The notes: generated from the letters alone by a model not told the origin. A DNA stretch of 29,076 bases from Trachelipus rathkii (GCA_015478945.1 JABUQX010065543.1:15001-44076), one strand, 5' to 3'; counted from the stretch's first letter, positions 1-10,107 are shown. Numbers and translations: made by a program.

Positions 1-162
1 CCTCAATTCCTTAAAGAAACCTCCGGTTGGTCAGAGGCCTGATCTTGAAATGATCCAGCTAGAGCTCTATGAAAAGGCCGGACAACCATCCAGAATCGGA
101 TCTTTCACATCACTAGCTTAATAACAATAATAATGATAATTATCATTATTATGATGATAATG
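1..162. other. Left edge, unassigned, ending in ATT/ATG-type microsatellite
   Basis: Bases 1-115 hold no recognisable gene or repeat. From about 118 to 164 there is an imperfect ATA/ATG/ATT trinucleotide run that is partly self-complementary (AATGATAATTATCATT). It abuts the 3' end of a minus-strand LINE fragment, so it may be that element's 3'-terminal microsatellite tail, as is usual for RTE-type elements. That last point is inference. Confidence 0.45.
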
Positions 163-560
163 ATGGCTCCCCAGACTGGGGGTAGGGTGGGCAAACATGC
201 AGCGGAAATGTCACAACCTCTCCTCAAACCCTCAAGTGCGAGAACGCCACAGCTAAAATCCGCACTAAAATTTCACCCACTGTGACACTCAACCCCTAAG
301 GTATCTCGGCATTGTCAGGGTTCATCCCCTTTTCCGGACTCACAACCATGCCCCCCCCCCTTCACAAAACCACGCGATTCACTAATATTATGCACCATTT
401 TATTCTTTCATTAACTCTTACAGAGTCAATATATTTTTCCTTTGGTCTCCAAACCGGTCGATTCCTAACACACTCCTCTCTACACACCTGCTCAACCAAC
501 CGACTATCATCCATTCTTCCATATAACCAAACTACCTTAATAGTTAGTTCTGCTTTCATA
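163..560 (-). mobile_element. RTE-like LINE, 3' end fragment (copy 1)
   Basis: The minus strand between about 560 and 300 reads as the extreme C-terminus of a non-LTR retrotransposon polyprotein, with a decayed form of the GRPRKRWID signature (seen as RPVWRPKEKYID). The non-coding part (163-300) is collinear with the 3' regions of the two longer copies at 863 and 19437, sharing the G-rich 'gggggta' box and the 'gggttcatcc...cacaaccatgcccc' block. The copy breaks off at about 560, so the reverse transcriptase and endonuclease are missing, as expected of a 5'-truncated insertion. The family assignment (RTE/BovB-like) rests on remembered domain signatures, not on a search. It is non-functional. 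Confidence 0.7.
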
Positions 561-862
561 GTGGAAGGGTGTGTTAGTGTGTTATCTGTTATATATTTGT
601 TTTTTATTTTTAATTTTTTAATTTGAGTTATTAGTGAGTGTTTTATTTTCTTTAAGTGCATCAATGTTTTAGTGACACATTGGTCTATTGGTTTTAATTA
701 ATTATAATTACCTACGAATAAACGTTTTTACGATGAGTACAGTTTTAATGTTTGAAATTTTTAATGGTTCAATCTTATTCAGGGTTCAGGTTTTAATTAA
801 ATTCTAGAATCTTTGTATATATTTTACCTTTTTATTTACTTTCTTTCTTCTTTCTTCACCTT
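561..862. other. Spacer between two LINE copies
   Basis: T-rich and A-rich unique-looking sequence. Two TTTTAATTAAATT/TTTTAATTAATTA-like stretches occur near 692 and 792. No ORF, splice-bounded exon or structured repeat is visible. The right end (about 837-862) is a TTTC/TTC run that sits at the 3' terminus of the next LINE copy and is matched by a similar run before the copy at 19437. Confidence 0.4.
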
Positions 863-2955
863 CCTCTTTGCCCCAAGATTGGGGGTAAGTGTACAAGCAT
901 CGGAAAAGAAAGAAAAGCAGTAGGAGAACAATGACAAACGTCGAAAAGAAAGCCAGCCTACCGCCCCTCTGTACCATAATTAGTGAGAGCTCGTCACAGA
1001 CAGAAAATCCACCCTAGAGCATCATGGGGACCGCGACGGACCCTCACTATGGTAATCGTCAATGTAGGGTTCATCCTGGCCAGGGTGGGCCACAACCATG
1101 CCCCCATACAAAACCCCCGCCATTCACTTCCTATATTGCACCTTTATTCTCGCCTCTGCCAAACTCACATTTCTCTCCTTCAGACATTCGTTCACCGACT
1201 CAATCCACTTTCTCTTCGGTCTCCCAGCCGGTTCGGTTCCCAACACACTCACCACTATACATCCGCCTTAACCAACCTACTATCATTCATCCTTCACATG
1301 ACCAAACCATCTCAACATATTTCATTTATTCTCTCATTTACCCCTTTCTTCACACCACACCACTCCTCTAATACGTTCCATTCCTCTCTTTATCAATTCT
1401 TCTCACACCTAGCACCACCCCTAAGATTGTCATCTGAACACCTTGAACCTTATAGATCTATACTTCTTTATTCCAGACCATAGTCTCCCAACTATATACA
1501 ATAACACAGGGTAACAACATACCCTCATGTAAGACCCTAGCACACTCAAAGACTTAGTCCCCTTTTACATTCACCAAACGATTTAATTGCACCAGGCCAC
1601 CTTCTCCTGCCATTCACAACCTTTCCTACTACACCTGCATCGTCCGTTCCCTTTCTCATCCAACATATACCCTTAATATTTAAACTCAGGACACTTGTTC
1701 TAGTTGCTCTCCATCTAACATAACTTCACACTGAAGGAGTGTCCTCACTCACAACCATAACCTACTCTTATCCCACGTTTACTTCAAGCCCCTCCTTTCA
1801 CACACCTGCCAAATCTCTCAATCAATCCTCTCAACTCTCTTCAGATTCGCCCACACAGAACCAAATCATCCCATATAAATAGTAGGGCACCCTCCACTCA
1901 ACTCCATTCTCCACCATTCTAACACATTTCCTGCATTCCCCACCTCAAAATCTTTCATAACCCATCCATATATTTACAATTGAATAACCAAGGAACATAC
2001 AAAACCCTGTCTCACTCCGCTATTAATGTCCTAAACCAATCACCATTGACACCATTTATTCTTACACACGCTTCACTATCGTCATACATACTTTTGATTC
2101 CATTCAGAGCCTACCACCAAAAACACCATATATCAATAACCACCTGACATAACGCTTCCCTATTAACTCTATCATACGCTGTTGCAAATCCATAAACCTA
2201 AACTATAATTTATTCTTCTTTCTCCTCATTTTCTCAATTATTATTTGTTTTCAATGTAAAGATTTGATCCACACATCCTCTACCACTCCTAAACGCACCT
2301 GTTCTTCACCAATCAGTCCCTCAGTCACCGACGCACTTTTCGACCCAAAAAATACCAGCATATATTATCCCTACAACACTCAATAAACTTATTCCCTATA
2401 ATTCTACAGTCCCTTTTCTCCTTACCCTTATACAAGGGTACATTACCGCTCTCCTCCAATCCCTTGGAACTATACCCTCATAAACGCTTTATTACACAAC
2501 TTCCAAAAAATCCAATCAATCACCATCTCGCCTCCGCTCTTGATCATTTCACTAGTAATTTCATCTATACCTGCAGATTTACCATTCTTCAACTTTCTCA
2601 CCCTACCCATTACCTCCTCCTTACTAATTAACCTCATCCCAAAATGCCTATTCCTTCTTGCACCATCAAAACCGCACACATTCACTAACACCTCATCATT
2701 ACTGTTAATATTGTGCAGATTTTCGAAGTGTTCTTTCCACACTCCCCTCACATCCATTTCATCAGTTACGAAAAGCACCATTCCCTATTCATTATTTCTA
2801 GCAGATTTCCCCACTTATTTTCATTAACCTTTCGCGCTTCCTTCCAGAAGAGCTTCCTATTTCCTTGTATGTCCTCATTCATCCTCCTTCCAAACTGTTC
2901 ATTTACCTCTTGTTTTCTCCTACGTATACACCTTTTTATTTACATTTCAGATATT
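863..2955 (-). mobile_element. RTE-like LINE, 5'-truncated and frameshifted (copy 2)
   Basis: This is the longest uninterrupted copy of the minus-strand LINE. Its 5' side (2781-2470) is an open stretch of 103 codons with the start of the reverse transcriptase: WKEHFENLHN, then KLKNGKSAGIDEITSEMIK, then an IDWIFWKLCNKAF-like segment. These are the N-terminal RT motifs of RTE-type elements. Downstream the frame is broken many times. At 1859-1876 the YADD active-site motif is disrupted by a one-base deletion relative to the copy at 19437. The 3' non-coding region (863-1100) is conserved with that copy. The endonuclease is absent, because the copy is truncated at about 2955. Antisense ORFs at 983-1483 and 2540-2958 are shadows. 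It is dead and could not encode a working enzyme. Confidence 0.8.
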
Positions 2956-3203
2956 TAAATTGAGCCTCATCCTTGCGTTATTTTATTTTAGGCAAGGATT
3001 CTTATTTGGACAGATTGTTCTTAAATTACCTTAGTTTAACTATTTTAACAGTTTTAGTCGCTTTGTGAATGTACGACGGCTTGTGTCTGTGTATACGTGT
3101 GGTTGTTGGAATGTCAGTATTGAGTGGACGTAGTGCTGGGCGTGGATGGGTATTCTCTCTTGACTTCGCCAAAGCCTGTAGCCTAGATGCTAACTTTTAA
3201 TCT
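2956..3203 (+). other. Spacer and probable 5' non-coding part of the jockey-like LINE
   Basis: No ORF. From about 3060 the composition becomes G/T-rich and more balanced than the flanks ('gcttgtgtctgtgtatacgtgtgg'), leading directly into the endonuclease reading frame at 3204. This is where the 5' UTR/internal promoter of a jockey-type element would lie, but no specific promoter motif can be identified. The exact left border is not visible. Confidence 0.35.
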
Positions 3204-3830
3204 GTGGAATATCATCTCTCTAACTCTCATCCTAACCACTTACTTCTGTTAGACACCCAGCTATCCAGTGATTCTTTCTTTAATAAACTTAATTACTCCA
3301 ACTACATCTGTTTTCACAATTTCCGACTAAATGGTGGAGTCTCTGCCTATATTAACATTAACATTCCTGTAACACGTATAAAAAGCTTTGAATATCCTAA
3401 CTTCGATATTCTAATGTTTAAGATCTTTCTTCCTACTGCTACTACTATTAGCTTGTGTTTCTGCTACTGCTCTTCTAATAGAACAGATTTTCCGGCTATT
3501 TTTGAATATCTTACTACTTCTCACGAGACTGCTACTTCTCATCCAAATGCCGAGGTCCCCTACTTAGGGGACTTCAACGTACACCACACTGAGTGGTTGG
3601 GCTCCTCTCATTCTGATACAGGTGGGAAGAAGGTGATAACAGTAAGCATTCTCAATGATTTGGAACAGTTGATTAAGGAACCTTCACACATCCCAATTCT
3701 TGAACATATTTGATCTATGCTTCACCACTACTCTTTCTCGTTACAAATACACCATTTTCCCTCCCATCGGTAACTCTGACTACAGTTTTGTATCTCTTAA
3801 TTATAACACTTTCTTTCCAGCAGCTCCATC
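3204..3830 (+). pseudogene. Endonuclease domain of jockey-like LINE (inactivated)
   Basis: This is an apurinic/apyrimidinic-type endonuclease domain, which in active elements nicks target DNA to prime reverse transcription. Readable segments in order: VEYHLSNSHPNHLLLLDTQL (the usual ETQ metal-ligand site reads DTQ), a YLGDFNVHHTEWL block at about 3560-3600 (the GDFN catalytic motif, intact), and a GNSDYSFV block at about 3769-3792. In this fold the last motif is normally SDH; here TAC encodes tyrosine at 3781-3783 in place of the catalytic histidine. A stop at 3711 and a frame change split the domain. The first in-frame triplet of the open stretch is GTG, so no true start is seen and the open frame probably begins upstream of a lost ATG. 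Confidence 0.75.
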
Positions 3831-4435
3831 ATACCCTAAACGTATTTTCTGGCACTTTAATTGGGCCAATTGAGGTGTATTGCGCCCCTTCTTTGCTAGC
3901 TTCTCCTGGAGTGAATCCTGTTTTGATTCTGGGGACGCTTCAGCCTCTGCCGAAAAGGTGGGGGCAGTGAATGTTGATGGGATGCAGGTTCATTTCTTCT
4001 TCAACTGAGTCTTTTTCACCTCAAAATCCGTGGTTCGATGGTACCTGTTCGTATGCTCTTCAGGACAGAGCCAACGCTAATTGGGCGTGGAAAAAACTCG
4101 TTCTCCTATCACTCTCGCTATTTTCATTCAGTCGGAATCGTTGTAGGGATATTATTAGACGGTCTCAGCGTTCTTTCACTAAACCAAAGTCCACTGACCT
4201 TCTTAGTTCTAATGATAAAAATTTCTGGTCTCTTGCTGAAAACATCACTAGCAACTTCAGTAAATTTGCCTTTCATCCTCTTGTTTGCTCTGATGGATCT
4301 GTTGCTAACACTTCTTGAAAGGCCTTTATTTTTCATCTAATTCCACCCTGGACGATTCTGGCATCCTTCCTACTCCTTCTCTTATCAGGTGTCCCGTGTG
4401 ATTTCACATGATCGAGTACATGGGATCCTGAAATT

Positions 4436-5560
4436 ATGAACGTCAGGAAGGCTAGTGTCCCGGTCAACATCCCTCCTCGTGTTCGATTCTACTCTCCATC
4501 CCTTAAAACTAATACTTTTCCTCAAAGCTGGAAGCACTCATATGTTCAGCCGTTTCCGAAAAAGGATAGCAACTTTGATCCTTCCAAATATCGTATTATA
4601 GCTAGCGCTCACTTGTAATATATCTAAAATCTTTGAAACACTCCTTAACTCTCATTTCCTGGATCACCTGGACTCTCATTCCCTTCTTTCTGATCACTAG
4701 TATGACTTTCGACGCTCGATGTCAACTGGTGACTTACTTTCCTATCTCACTGATATATTGTCTTCTGACCTTAGGGACTATGGGGAGTTGTGTGGTGGCG
4801 CTTGATATATCCAAAGCTTTTCACCGCGTATAGCATGCGTCACTCTTTCTAAGCTCCCTTCATTTGGGTTTCTTTCTCTTTGCTTACTCTTGTCTAGTTT
4901 AATCTTAGATCGTTCCATATCGGCGCTTGTTGATGGAGCGACCTCTTCTTTTCCTGTTAATTGTGGTGTTCCTTAGGGTTCTGTTCTCTCTCCAACTTTT
5001 ATTCTTACTTTTCATTAACGATCTTCTTAGCTGGACTTCTAACCCTGTTCATTCTTATGCCGATGACGCAGCTCTCCATTCTTCTACTCATTTCAGATCT
5101 ACTCCCACTTTTGCATTTAGTTGCTTCTCGATTTCATCTTTCCGATTCTGTTATTGCCTATCTGGATGGTATTTCCTGGTGGGGTCGCATCAACCGTGTG
5201 AAATTTAACTCATAGCTCAACTCCTTCACATCTTTTTCGCTCTCGAAAATACCTTCCAACTTTCCTATCTCCTTCGACCGCTCTAACGTCTCAACCGTGA
5301 ACAACATAAACAATCTTAGTTTGAACATTAGCAACAAATTGTCTTGGAAACCTCACATCACAACGGTTGCCAAGGTTTCTTCAAAGTAGCTGGGAGCTCT
5401 GTTCAGGTTTGCTGGAATTTTTTTTCCAAACAGTTACTCCAGTTATATAAAGGTCTTATTCGCCCTTGTATGGAGTACTGCTCTTACATTTGGGTGGGGG
5501 GTGCTCCGGTTACACCCTTCTTTTGGATAGGGTTGAATCTAAGTTGAGTCTAATAAATGT
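4436..5560 (+). pseudogene. Reverse transcriptase domain of jockey-like LINE (inactivated)
   Basis: RT motifs occur in the order expected for jockey-type LINEs. A finger segment (FPQSWKHSYVQPFPKKDSN...PSKYRIIA) lies at about 4510-4605. Motif A (VVALDISKAFHRV) lies at about 4791-4830, with the catalytic LD retained but the usual FDRV reading FHRV. Motif B lies near 4962-4995, with GVPQGSVLSP interrupted by TAG in place of the glutamine codon. The intact catalytic YADDA is at about 5056-5070, and the thumb segment with LSWKPHI and GLIRPCMEYCSYIW at about 5341-5495. At least four frame changes and several stops separate these, so no enzyme can be made. Confidence 0.8.
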
Positions 5561-5966
5561 CCCCTACTTTTTAACTCCTTTGACCCTCTATCGCTGCGAC
5601 ATGACGTTGGCGAACAACTATTTACAATAGGTACTACAGCGGCAGGTGCTCGAGGAAGTTTACCACTCGCATACCATAACCACTGGGACGCCCTCGTAGC
5701 ACAAGTGGTGTTTTGCTTGCTTACGCAGGAATTTTGTGTGAGCATTGAAAATTCCAGACTTGCTCGTTGTGGTGTCTCCTTCTTTCTAGCTACCTCTCTT
5801 TTTGTGGAACTCCCTACCATCATATATTTTTCCTACTGCATTTAATCTTCCTCTCTTGAAGACCTCCTCCTGTGCCTATCTGAGAGATTTACGTTAGGTT
5901 TGGGAGAGCCTTTCATTTTGTTTTATTATTCATTGCTGGTGAGTAATGGTAACCTATAAAAAAAAT

Positions 5967-6815
5967 CATCTATTCTCTCATTCACTCCTTTCGTCACACC
6001 GCACAGCTCCCTAATATGCTCATTCCTCATTTTGCCAATTTTCCTCAAATCTAACACACCCCTTGAAATTATTCATCTGGACAAACTGTACTTTAGATCT
6101 ATACCTCTTATTCCACACCATACTTTCAACACTATACATTAACACAGGTAACAACATAACTTCGTGCATAATCTTAGCACACTACAGATTTAATCCCCTT
6201 ACATTCACCAATGATTTAATTGCCCTAGCTACGTTCCTGCCACTCCTAATTTTCTTACTATACTCTGCCTCACCTGCTCTTTTTTCTTCAACATATAACC
6301 TAATTACTTAAACTCAGATGCTTGTTCCAATTGTGTACCATCCAACATGACTTCTCTCACTTCGCACTCTCCTCACCAACCACCACTACAATAATTTTAT
6401 CAACATTTACTTTCAATCCCCTCTTTTTACATACCCAGCCAAACCTCTCTACCAAACTCTTAGACTCACTTCAAATTCACTACACAAAACCAAATCAGCA
6501 GCTTACAATAAGCAGGCCATCCTCCACTCTCTTCTATTCTTCATCATTCTAACACCTTCCCCTACTTCTAATTATTTCATCACCCCATTAATATATAAAT
6601 TAAATAGCCATATGACTCCACTAATAGTATTGAACCACTCGCTCTTCACTTCATTTATTCTTACATACCCTACACTCCTAGCGTATATAACAAACACCTG
6701 CTTCAATGTGAACATTTGATCTACACATCCTCTACCACTCTTAAATGCATCTTTTTCTTTAACAACCAGCCCCTCACTCACACGAAGCGCCTTCAACCAA
6801 AATTCCAATAATAAT
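5967..6815 (-). mobile_element. RTE-like LINE fragment with internal deletion (copy 3)
   Basis: This is collinear with copy 2 between that copy's bases of about 1322 and 2345, on the same (minus) strand. The open stretch 6808-6572 reads FKSGRGCVDQMFTLKQVF (the RT segment GFRSGRGCVDQIFTLKQ), then jumps to SEWFNTISGV...NLYINGVMK. About 170 bases present in copy 2 are missing between these blocks, taking out motif A. The YADD site (near 6491-6510) is altered: the first aspartate codon is lost, leaving AAD. The 5' end stops at a (AAT)n run (6806-6822), and the 3' part of the element, including the 3' UTR, is absent. Confidence 0.75.
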
Positions 6816-7036
6816 AATAATAAGTTTTATGTGAACATTTAGTTTCAAATAGGAGAGAGACCTGCATATTTATGTGAACTTTATAGTGTTTGAACCAAGG
6901 TTGAATTACTAGATCCACTTAATCTACCCCCCTAGACACTTTCATAATGTCAGCGTTTTATTTATTGTTTTTTTTTTATTTTTCATGTGTATTAAGTTTA
7001 AAATATTTTATTTATTTAAAGTTATCTTTTTTTAAG
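6816..7036 (+). other. Intron sequence upstream of the first visible exon
   Basis: Low-complexity T-rich sequence after the LINE fragment. It ends in a T-rich polypyrimidine stretch 'ttatctttttttaag' that forms the 3' splice site of the exon at 7037. The preceding part of the host gene must lie left of this, either hidden behind the LINE cluster or outside the window. No earlier exon could be identified. Confidence 0.5.
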
Positions 7037-7183
7037 GTAATAAAATCAAACGATGACTTAAGAAAGAAAGTAGAAGATTTACAAACTGAAATGAAGAAAT
7101 TTAAGGCAGTCTTCCTTAAGCAAGAGAATAGAATTCGACAGTTAGAGACCAAGCTGTCTGAACTCTCAAGTATAGCCCCAGAG
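7037..7183 (+). CDS. Coiled-coil exon of an unidentified gene (partial gene, exon n-2)
   Basis: A 147-base, 49-codon, phase-0 exon bounded by 'tttttttaag|GTA' and 'CCAGAG|gtgagt', the latter an excellent 5' splice site. If the donor were ignored the frame would stop at 7205-7207. The peptide is charged and heptad-like: it starts VIKSNDDLRKKVEDLQTEMK and continues through KQENRIRQLETKLSEL to APE. RIRQLE fits the R-h-x-x-h-E trimerisation motif described for short coiled coils such as that of coronin 1. This suggests a short, possibly trimeric coiled coil, but it does not fix the family. Codon use is less AT-biased than the surrounding intron, supporting coding selection. Function unknown. Confidence is good that it is an exon and low for any name. 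Confidence 0.7.
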
Positions 7184-7657
7184 GTGAGTTCCTGGGAAGA
7201 CCTTTGAAAGTGACAGAGGTACAATATGTACCTAAATAATAATATGTCATTTCATATTGAAAGTTTTTTTTTTATTTTTTAAATCTAATAAGTAATAATC
7301 GTATAGCTTTATCTAATTGCACATTGATGCTTAGGTTTTATACTTATTTTTTACTCAATTTGGCATTTGGCAACATAACCAATCTGAAAAGTAAATGTTT
7401 AGGTCTAATACTTTTTTAATATTAAGATCATGTTTTTATCATATAATTTAAGAATATCTTACTTAGCCGTGGGCTTTGCCCATAAATCAGTTGTAAATAG
7501 CTTTTTTTTGGAATCTTCTTCTTATTTTGAGTTATTTAAAATGAAAAAAAAATTGGCACCAGTTTTAAAATCTAAACTTAGCCTTTGTTATTTTTCCTTT
7601 CTTTATGCCTATATAAAGAGTTTTTCTGTTGGCTCGTGTAATTATTCTTTATAGCAG
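7184..7657 (+). other. Intron between the first two visible exons
   Basis: Starts gtgagt and ends 'attattctttatagcag'. AT-rich with T-runs, no repeat of note. A short ORF at 7430-7654 runs into the acceptor but is low-complexity and is not thought to be coding. Confidence 0.6.
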
Positions 7658-7798
7658 GACTCTGACCCTGTTGTACCTATAGATACGTCGTCTTACAAGG
7701 TACATAATGTAAGAAAAGAGGCGACAGCAGGGTACGTGGTGCATGCTGGGAGAGCTTCTTCTCCCATTATGTATGAAAGTACCCTTGCTTCGGATCAG
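7658..7798 (+). CDS. Penultimate exon of the same gene
   Basis: A 141-base, 47-codon, phase-0 exon framed by 'ctttatagcag|GAC' and 'GATCAG|gtacca'. It stays open in the frame set by the previous exon. The peptide is hydrophilic and non-repetitive, beginning DSDPVVPIDTSSYKVHNVRK and ending SSPIMYESTLASDQ. No domain is recognised; it reads like a disordered linker or tail after the coiled coil. Base composition is distinctly less AT-rich than both introns. Internal donor-like GTAAGA (about 7709) and acceptor-like CAGCAG (about 7726) sites could allow alternative splicing, which is speculative. Confidence 0.68.
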
Positions 7799-7879
7799 GT
7801 ACCATTAAATGAATAATTTACCCAGAGTTGAGTTAATGGTACACATTTTTTGTTGGTGTTTTTTTTTGTAAAAAAAAAA

Positions 7880-8062
7880 ATATATATATAATATATTATA
7901 TTATATATTAATATATATATTATATATATATATTAATATATATATATATATTGATTATATTATATAATATATATATATACTATATCTATATATATAATAT
8001 ATAATATATATATATATAGTAAAAAATATATATTATATATATATATATATATATTTATATAT
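7880..8062. repeat. Imperfect (TA)n tract
   Basis: About 180 bases made almost wholly of TA/AAT/ATT steps, preceded by T8 and A10-11 runs. It is a simple-sequence repeat within the last intron. Confidence 0.9.
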
Positions 8063-9086
8063 TGTCCGTGGAGGAAATGTCATTATGTAACACGATTCAT
8101 TTCAACAAACTGACATATGTTTTATTTCCAAATTTTTCCGAAATTAGCGTTATTAATGTTCATTCTCATAATAATAACATAGTGATGTAACATTCCGATC
8201 GTCTTCAACAAGATGCACGTGACCCGTTAGATAGTTTATGACTTTGTGATAAAGTACAGAATAAGTGTGTGAGAATTTCACTGTTAACATAATTCGCACC
8301 AAATTGGTTAAATGCATGAACACGTTCATGGGAATGTTATATCACTATCAAAACTACTATCGCAATTGTATACTTTATTCGCCATTTGTTCGTAAACTGT
8401 TTGTCGTTAACAGCTTCATAGACTTAAAAATTTTAAATATTTTTATTTTCATACTGACATTTCCCCCTGGAACATCCTGTGCAAATTTTTACGCGCGCTC
8501 GCCACATACACACACTTGAATTATGGTATTTCCTTTTCTAATTAATATGCAAGCAAATAGATAGTGAATATTTTTATGAGATATGTTATTTCCGTCAGTA
8601 AGAAATTAGAATACTTTATAATAATGATAATATAGTACCTCTTCAAAAAAAAAAAATGAAAAAAGCTGATTAAGCAAATTGATGATAATTTAAATTACCT
8701 TATAATTCAAGAACTTCACAACAACAGTTGTTGTTATTATTTATTCCTTTTTCCACTTTTACTTCCTTTATACTTTAATTGGTTCTCGTTCTATTTTTGT
8801 TTTATTGCCCATTTCCGTTATGTTGTTTCTATATTTCAGTTTTTAAATTGTTACAATTTCTTTCATCCCTTTTATGGACTCAATCCTTCTTTATGGTTGA
8901 TGTCTCTTTGTTTGTCTCAAAATTTGACAAAGGTTTGCTGCATGAAATCTTTTTTTCTTTTTAGTTTTTGTTGGTTGATGTTTTTGAATTTTGTTGTCAC
9001 TAAAATGTAATAATGTATTAAATTTTAAAAACATGTTAGAGTAGTTTAATTAGAATGCAAAGAAGTGAAAATCAGATCTTCAGATA

Positions 9087-9122
9087 GTATTATTATTATC
9101 ATTATCATTATCATTATTATTA
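9087..9122. repeat. ATT/ATC trinucleotide microsatellite at outer left end of the inverted pair
   Basis: Runs of TAT TAT TAT and TATCAT units lie directly before the conserved unit end 'cactggtcaacaaa' at 9123. The mirror copy ends at an (ATT)n run on the right (10542-10604), so the microsatellite belongs at the border of the repeat unit. Confidence 0.85.
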
Positions 9123-9489
9123 CACTGGTCAACAAAGAATTTGCCCCAAGACAAAGAATACCCTGTTTCTTACATGTTTTTTCATGCAGAATTCAAATAT
9201 CGTATTGGGTTTTTCTGTTAGGTCCATTTTTGACACTATTCACAAGTAAACATGGAAAAAATTGCAAAAAATAAATAATTTTTCCCTGGAGAGAAAATGG
9301 TTGGAAATACAAACAGATAATGTAAATAAAATATGTGTATCTTTCCCAAATATATATGCTGTGAAAATTTCAAATTGATAGAACAAATAATTAAAAAGAT
9401 ATAGCGGTTTTTCATTTATGAAATGTTAATTTTTTTTTTACATTCTTAGTTTTCAAGTGAAAGCGGCAGAACTGGACCTTATAGACAAA

Positions 9490-9890
9490 AGCGTTTCCTC
9501 ACCTTTTAAGCCTACTGCCCATTTACACATAAACGCATAAAGTTAGAAACCTCGCGACCCCCTAATTAACCAGCCTATATTATTATAAATATATATATTA
9601 TATATATATATAATATATATTTATAAATAAATTACTTAATATATATAATAAATTATGTAAATATAGATATATATAATATCTATATTTAGAAGATATACAT
9701 CCTTAATAAAAGATGCTTTAGATGCATTAAGTATATATTTTATTTTTTATTAAGTATTCAAATTTTTCTATTTTTAAAATTATATTAGGCTTTATTAAAA
9801 TATTTTATATCTTTGACCCCATTGCGAATCCCCCTGTATATCCGCTCGCGGTCCCTTTGGGGGTCGCGACCTCCCGGTTGAGACACGCTG
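9490..9890 (-). mobile_element. hAT-like MITE inserted in the left arm of the inverted pair
   Basis: Read from the right, the end at 9890 is CAGCGTGTCTCAACCGGGAG, followed by GTCGCGACCCCCAAAGGG. This strongly resembles the termini of non-autonomous hAT elements (CAGCGGTTCTCAACC...GTCGCGACCCC, as in SPIN-type elements). The left end at 9490 reads AGCGTTTCCTCACCTTTTAA, a decayed version of the same end. The box CGCGACCCCCT at 9553 recurs inverted near 9858-9870. The direct repeat TATAGACAAA occurs at 9480-9489 and 9895-9904, containing the 8-bp target duplication expected for hAT (TAGACAAA), with a few extra bases on the right. The interior is AT-rich with no transposase. Confidence 0.72.
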
Positions 9891-9978
9891 TAAATATAGA
9901 CAAACACCAATATAATTTTTGGGTTTTCAAGCAAAAAACTACATAAGAAACAAGCCTCTTTATACAAGTCCACAAAAT

Positions 9979-10018
9979 ATTTATTATTATTAATTTATTA
10001 TTATTATTAATTATTATA
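9979..10018. repeat. (TTA)n microsatellite in the loop of the inverted pair
   Basis: Interrupted TTA/ATT trinucleotides separate the inner ends of the two inverted repeat units. Confidence 0.8.
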
Positions 10019-10072
10019 CTGGTGAAACAAAATTTTTATTGACCTGTTATTAGTAATGCTTCTTTCTAACGT

Positions 10073-10074
<2 letters not shown>

Positions 10075-10105
<31 letters not shown>
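10075..10105. repeat. T31 homopolymer
   Basis: A run of 31 T. At the mirrored position of the left arm only six A are present (near 9934), so the run looks like a local expansion, or an assembly artefact, within an otherwise conserved palindrome. Confidence 0.9.

Positions 10106-10107
<2 letters not shown>

Larger units (their letters stand above)
3060..5950 (+). mobile_element. Jockey-clade non-LTR retrotransposon, degenerate
   Basis: A plus-strand LINE of roughly 2.9 kb with endonuclease, linker and reverse transcriptase in the expected order but in different frames. The linker (3971-4318) carries NPWFDGTCSYALQDR and NFWSLAENITSNFSKFAFHPL, typical of the region between EN and RT in jockey-like elements. 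RT blocks follow, and the C-terminal domain is readable in pieces to about 5900 with several stops. An A-run at 5959-5966 may be the remains of the tail. It lies between two fragments of the other LINE, but their ends are not collinear, so it did not simply insert into one copy. Assignment to the jockey clade comes from motif recognition. It is non-functional. Confidence 0.8.

Noticed and set aside
983..1483. Longest plus-strand ORF (166 codons) and overlapping ORF at 1024-1371
   Set aside because: They lie antisense to the RTE-like LINE copy 2; the His/Ser/Pro-rich composition is the complement of the element and no plus-strand motif is present.
5539..5823. Minus-strand ORF of 94 codons
   Set aside because: Antisense to the C-terminal part of the jockey-like LINE.
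8315..8330. Inverted repeat CATGAAC-AC-GTTCATG, and CAACAAC-A-GTTGTTG near 8717
   Set aside because: Short symmetric sites inside an intron, not repeated elsewhere in the window. They could bind a regulator but nothing supports that.
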